From contig UBXV01000007.1 of NCBI GenBank assembly GCA_900469625.1, positions 1-64,000 of the forward strand: a stretch of DNA of 64,000 bases, in the 5' to 3' direction. This document shows positions 62,564 through 64,000 of the stretch, one piece after another (the stretch's first letter is position 1; every line of letters begins with the position of its first letter). The stretch comes from Hyphomicrobiales bacterium (GTDB lineage: Bacteria; Pseudomonadota; Alphaproteobacteria; Rhizobiales; Rhizobiaceae). The position numbers and the translations under genes are program-made. Under the pieces are notes generated by a model. It worked only from the letters and a program-made list of their open reading frames with translations. It was not told where the DNA came from and made no database searches.

Positions 62564-63444
62564 GCGACACGATTGCCTTTTCCGGCAGCATCCTTTGCCA
62601 ATCCCCCTCGATACTCGGAGAGGGCCCGACCTATGACCCGGGCAGCGGCACCGCCTGGTGGTTCAACATCAAGGGCCAGGAACTGCATGAACTGCACCTC
62701 GAGAGCGGCCGCAAGACGGTGCACGCGCTGCCGTTCCTCGGCAGTGTGCTTGCCGTGATCGACCCTTCGCGGCAGCTGGTCGCATCCAACCAGGGGCTGT
62801 TCGTGAGAGACACGCAGACGGGCGCGTTCAGCCTGCTGGCGACACTCGAAGACAAGCCCGGCAATCGCTCGAACGACGGCCGCGTCCATGCCTCCGGCGC
62901 GCTCTGGGTCTCCACCATGGGCCGCGCCGCGGAAAAAGGTGCGGGCGCGATCTATCACGTCGCCGGCACGAAGGTGACCAGGCTCTACGACCGGATCACC
63001 ATTCCCAACAGCATCTGCTTTTCACCTGACGGCACCGTCGCCTACTTCGTCGATACCGATATCAACCACCTGATGCGCGTCGACATCGATGCCGAGACCG
63101 GCCTGCCGACAGGCGAGCCGAGCCTCCTCGTCGACGGCAGCGGCGAGGTTGGCGGCATCGACGGCTCGGTCTGCGATGCCGATGGCCTGATCTGGAACGC
63201 GCGCTGGGGCAGCGGCACGGTCGACGTCTACAGCCCCGACGGCAAAAGGGTCGCGCGCCATGCCATGCCGACAACGCAGCCAAGCTGCACCGCCTTCATC
63301 GGGCCGAAGCCCGACCGCATGCTGGTGACGTCTGCCTGGCAGGATCTTGACGACGCTCAGCGCGCCGCCGATCCGCATGCCGGCAAGACCTTCGAACTCG
63401 GCGTCAGCGTCAAGGGCCGCTTTGAGCCGTCGTTCCGGCTCTGA
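62560..63444 (+). CDS. SMP-30/gluconolactonase family lactonase
   Basis: Calcium-dependent sugar lactonase, 294 residues, six-bladed propeller. Metal and substrate residues lie in SILGEGPTYDPGSGTAWWFN (Glu), GNRSNDGRVHASGALWVSTM (Asn, Asp), ITIPNSICFSPDG (Asn) and VDGSGEVGGIDGSVCDADGL (Asp). Hydrolyses a sugar lactone, probably galactonolactone, made by the SDR enzyme. Translationally coupled to dgoA. Confidence 0.92.
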   Translation: MSDTIAFSGSILCQSPSILGEGPTYDPGSGTAWWFNIKGQELHELHLESGRKTVHALPFLGSVLAVIDPSRQLVASNQGLFVRDTQTGAFSLLATLEDKPGNRSNDGRVHASGALWVSTMGRAAEKGAGAIYHVAGTKVTRLYDRITIPNSICFSPDGTVAYFVDTDINHLMRVDIDAETGLPTGEPSLLVDGSGEVGGIDGSVCDADGLIWNARWGSGTVDVYSPDGKRVARHAMPTTQPSCTAFIGPKPDRMLVTSAWQDLDDAQRAADPHAGKTFELGVSVKGRFEPSFRL

Positions 63445-63525
63445 ACCGAATCCCCTGGCAAAAGGCCAATAAAAAATCATACAATTCATCCACGCGATTG
63501 ATCGCATGGTGAGGAGGAAGCGCGC

Positions 63526-64000
63526 ATGAGCGACAAGAAGAAAGAACTGCGCAGCCGTCACTGGTACGGCGGCACCCACAAGGACGGTTTCATCCATCGC
63601 TCCTGGATGAAGAACCAGGGCTTTCCCGATCACGTCTTCGACGGGCGCCCGATCATCGGCATCTGCAACACCTGGTCGGAACTCACGCCCTGCAACAGCC
63701 ACCTGCGCATTCTGGCGGAAGGCGTGAAGCGCGGCGTCTGGGAGGCTGGCGGCTTTCCCGTCGAGTTTCCGGTGTCCTCGCTCGGCGAAACGCAGATGCG
63801 GCCGACGGCAATGCTGTTTCGCAACCTGCTCGCCATGGATGTCGAGGAGGCGATCCGCGCCTACGGCATCGACGGCGTCGTCTTGCTCGGCGGCTGCGAC
63901 AAGACCACCCCGGGCCAGTTGATGGGCGCCGCGTCGGTGGACTTGCCGACAATCGTCGTTTCCTCCGGCCCGATGCTGAACGGCAAGTGGAAAGGCAAGG
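63526..64000 (+). CDS. IlvD/Edd-family sugar-acid dehydratase (3' end outside window)
   Basis: Fe-S dehydratase, first 158 residues only. The ATG at 63526 (MSDKKKELRSRHW) follows GAGGAGG. Cluster/metal residues are visible: IGICNTWSELTPCNSHL at about 44-60 and VVLLGGCDKTTPGQLMGA at about 122-139. The lead SRHWYGGTHKDGFIHRSW is typical of L-arabinonate/D-galactonate dehydratases rather than IlvD or Edd. In context it turns galactonate (or arabinonate, fuconate) into the 2-keto-3-deoxy acid used by DgoK. Confidence 0.9.
   Translation, partial: MSDKKKELRSRHWYGGTHKDGFIHRSWMKNQGFPDHVFDGRPIIGICNTWSELTPCNSHLRILAEGVKRGVWEAGGFPVEFPVSSLGETQMRPTAMLFRNLLAMDVEEAIRAYGIDGVVLLGGCDKTTPGQLMGAASVDLPTIVVSSGPMLNGKWKGK

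Noticed and set aside
1-64000. CRISPR arrays, tRNA, rRNA, insertion sequences, prophage
   Set aside because: None seen: no regular direct repeats with spacers, no transposase or integrase frame, no tRNA-like fold in the gaps.

Overview
The window looks like chromosome of an alphaproteobacterium of the order Hyphomicrobiales, most likely Sinorhizobium/Ensifer. The support is high GC with strong codon bias, the rhizobial atpI-B-E-G-F order with two b-type subunits, BA14K and HPE1-like proteins, a CTTGAC-N17 type promoter, a GTTC-N7-GTTC LexA box, and the block atp - kup/corA - mrp - two luxR-like genes - De Ley-Doudoroff sugar-acid operon. It reads as core chromosome: I found no insertion sequence, prophage, CRISPR array, rRNA or tRNA.

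Layout. 1-2027: chemoreceptor gene, cut by the left edge. 2.4-5.1 kb: acyl-CoA dehydrogenase/enoyl-CoA hydratase operon behind a LiuR-like operator. 5.2-8.2 kb: ZntB-type transporter, BA14K protein, GH25 muramidase. 8.2-10.9 kb: glycine betaine demethylase operon (gbcA-gbcB) behind a cobalamin riboswitch. 11-18 kb: tsaC/Sua5, an FAD-linked oxidoreductase, a DUF1217 repeat protein, DUF6101 and a 34-residue small protein. 18-27.8 kb: ubiA, MipA-type porin, AraC regulator facing a fosmidomycin-resistance-type MFS exporter, a PotD-like binding protein translationally coupled to a GGDEF-EAL receptor, purD and an HPE1-like protein. 27.9-38.1 kb: glyS, DUF2207, aroA, lemA, a P-loop kinase, glyQ and sppA. 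38.1-47.1 kb: trmN6-like methyltransferase, ispB, a TPR lipoprotein-like protein, ispE, moaB, a candidate sRNA, a glycosyltransferase, a radical SAM protein with an SOS box, and rnhB. 47.1-48.0 kb: non-coding DNA made partly of decayed tandem copies of the rnhB 3' end. 48.0-50.9 kb: F0 ATP synthase operon. 51-57 kb: SleB-type hydrolase, corA-kup and mrp, with a palindrome array and a structured RNA candidate upstream of mrp. 57.4-59.1 kb: two orphan LuxR-like regulators. 59.2-64 kb: IclR regulator divergent from an SDR - dgoK - dgoA - SMP-30 lactonase - IlvD/Edd dehydratase operon for oxidative galactose (or related sugar) breakdown, cut by the right edge.

The most interesting items are: (i) a complete cobalamin riboswitch with a translation-type expression platform in front of gbcAB; (ii) an NspS/MbaA-like pair, a periplasmic polyamine-type binding protein with no permease but coupled to a c-di-GMP enzyme; (iii) three decayed tandem copies of the rnhB tail; (iv) a four-half-site GTTATCTC/GAGATAAC array and a three-way-junction RNA candidate in front of mrp; (v) a LexA box in front of the radical SAM gene. 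All calls come from reading the sequence; no database search was run.
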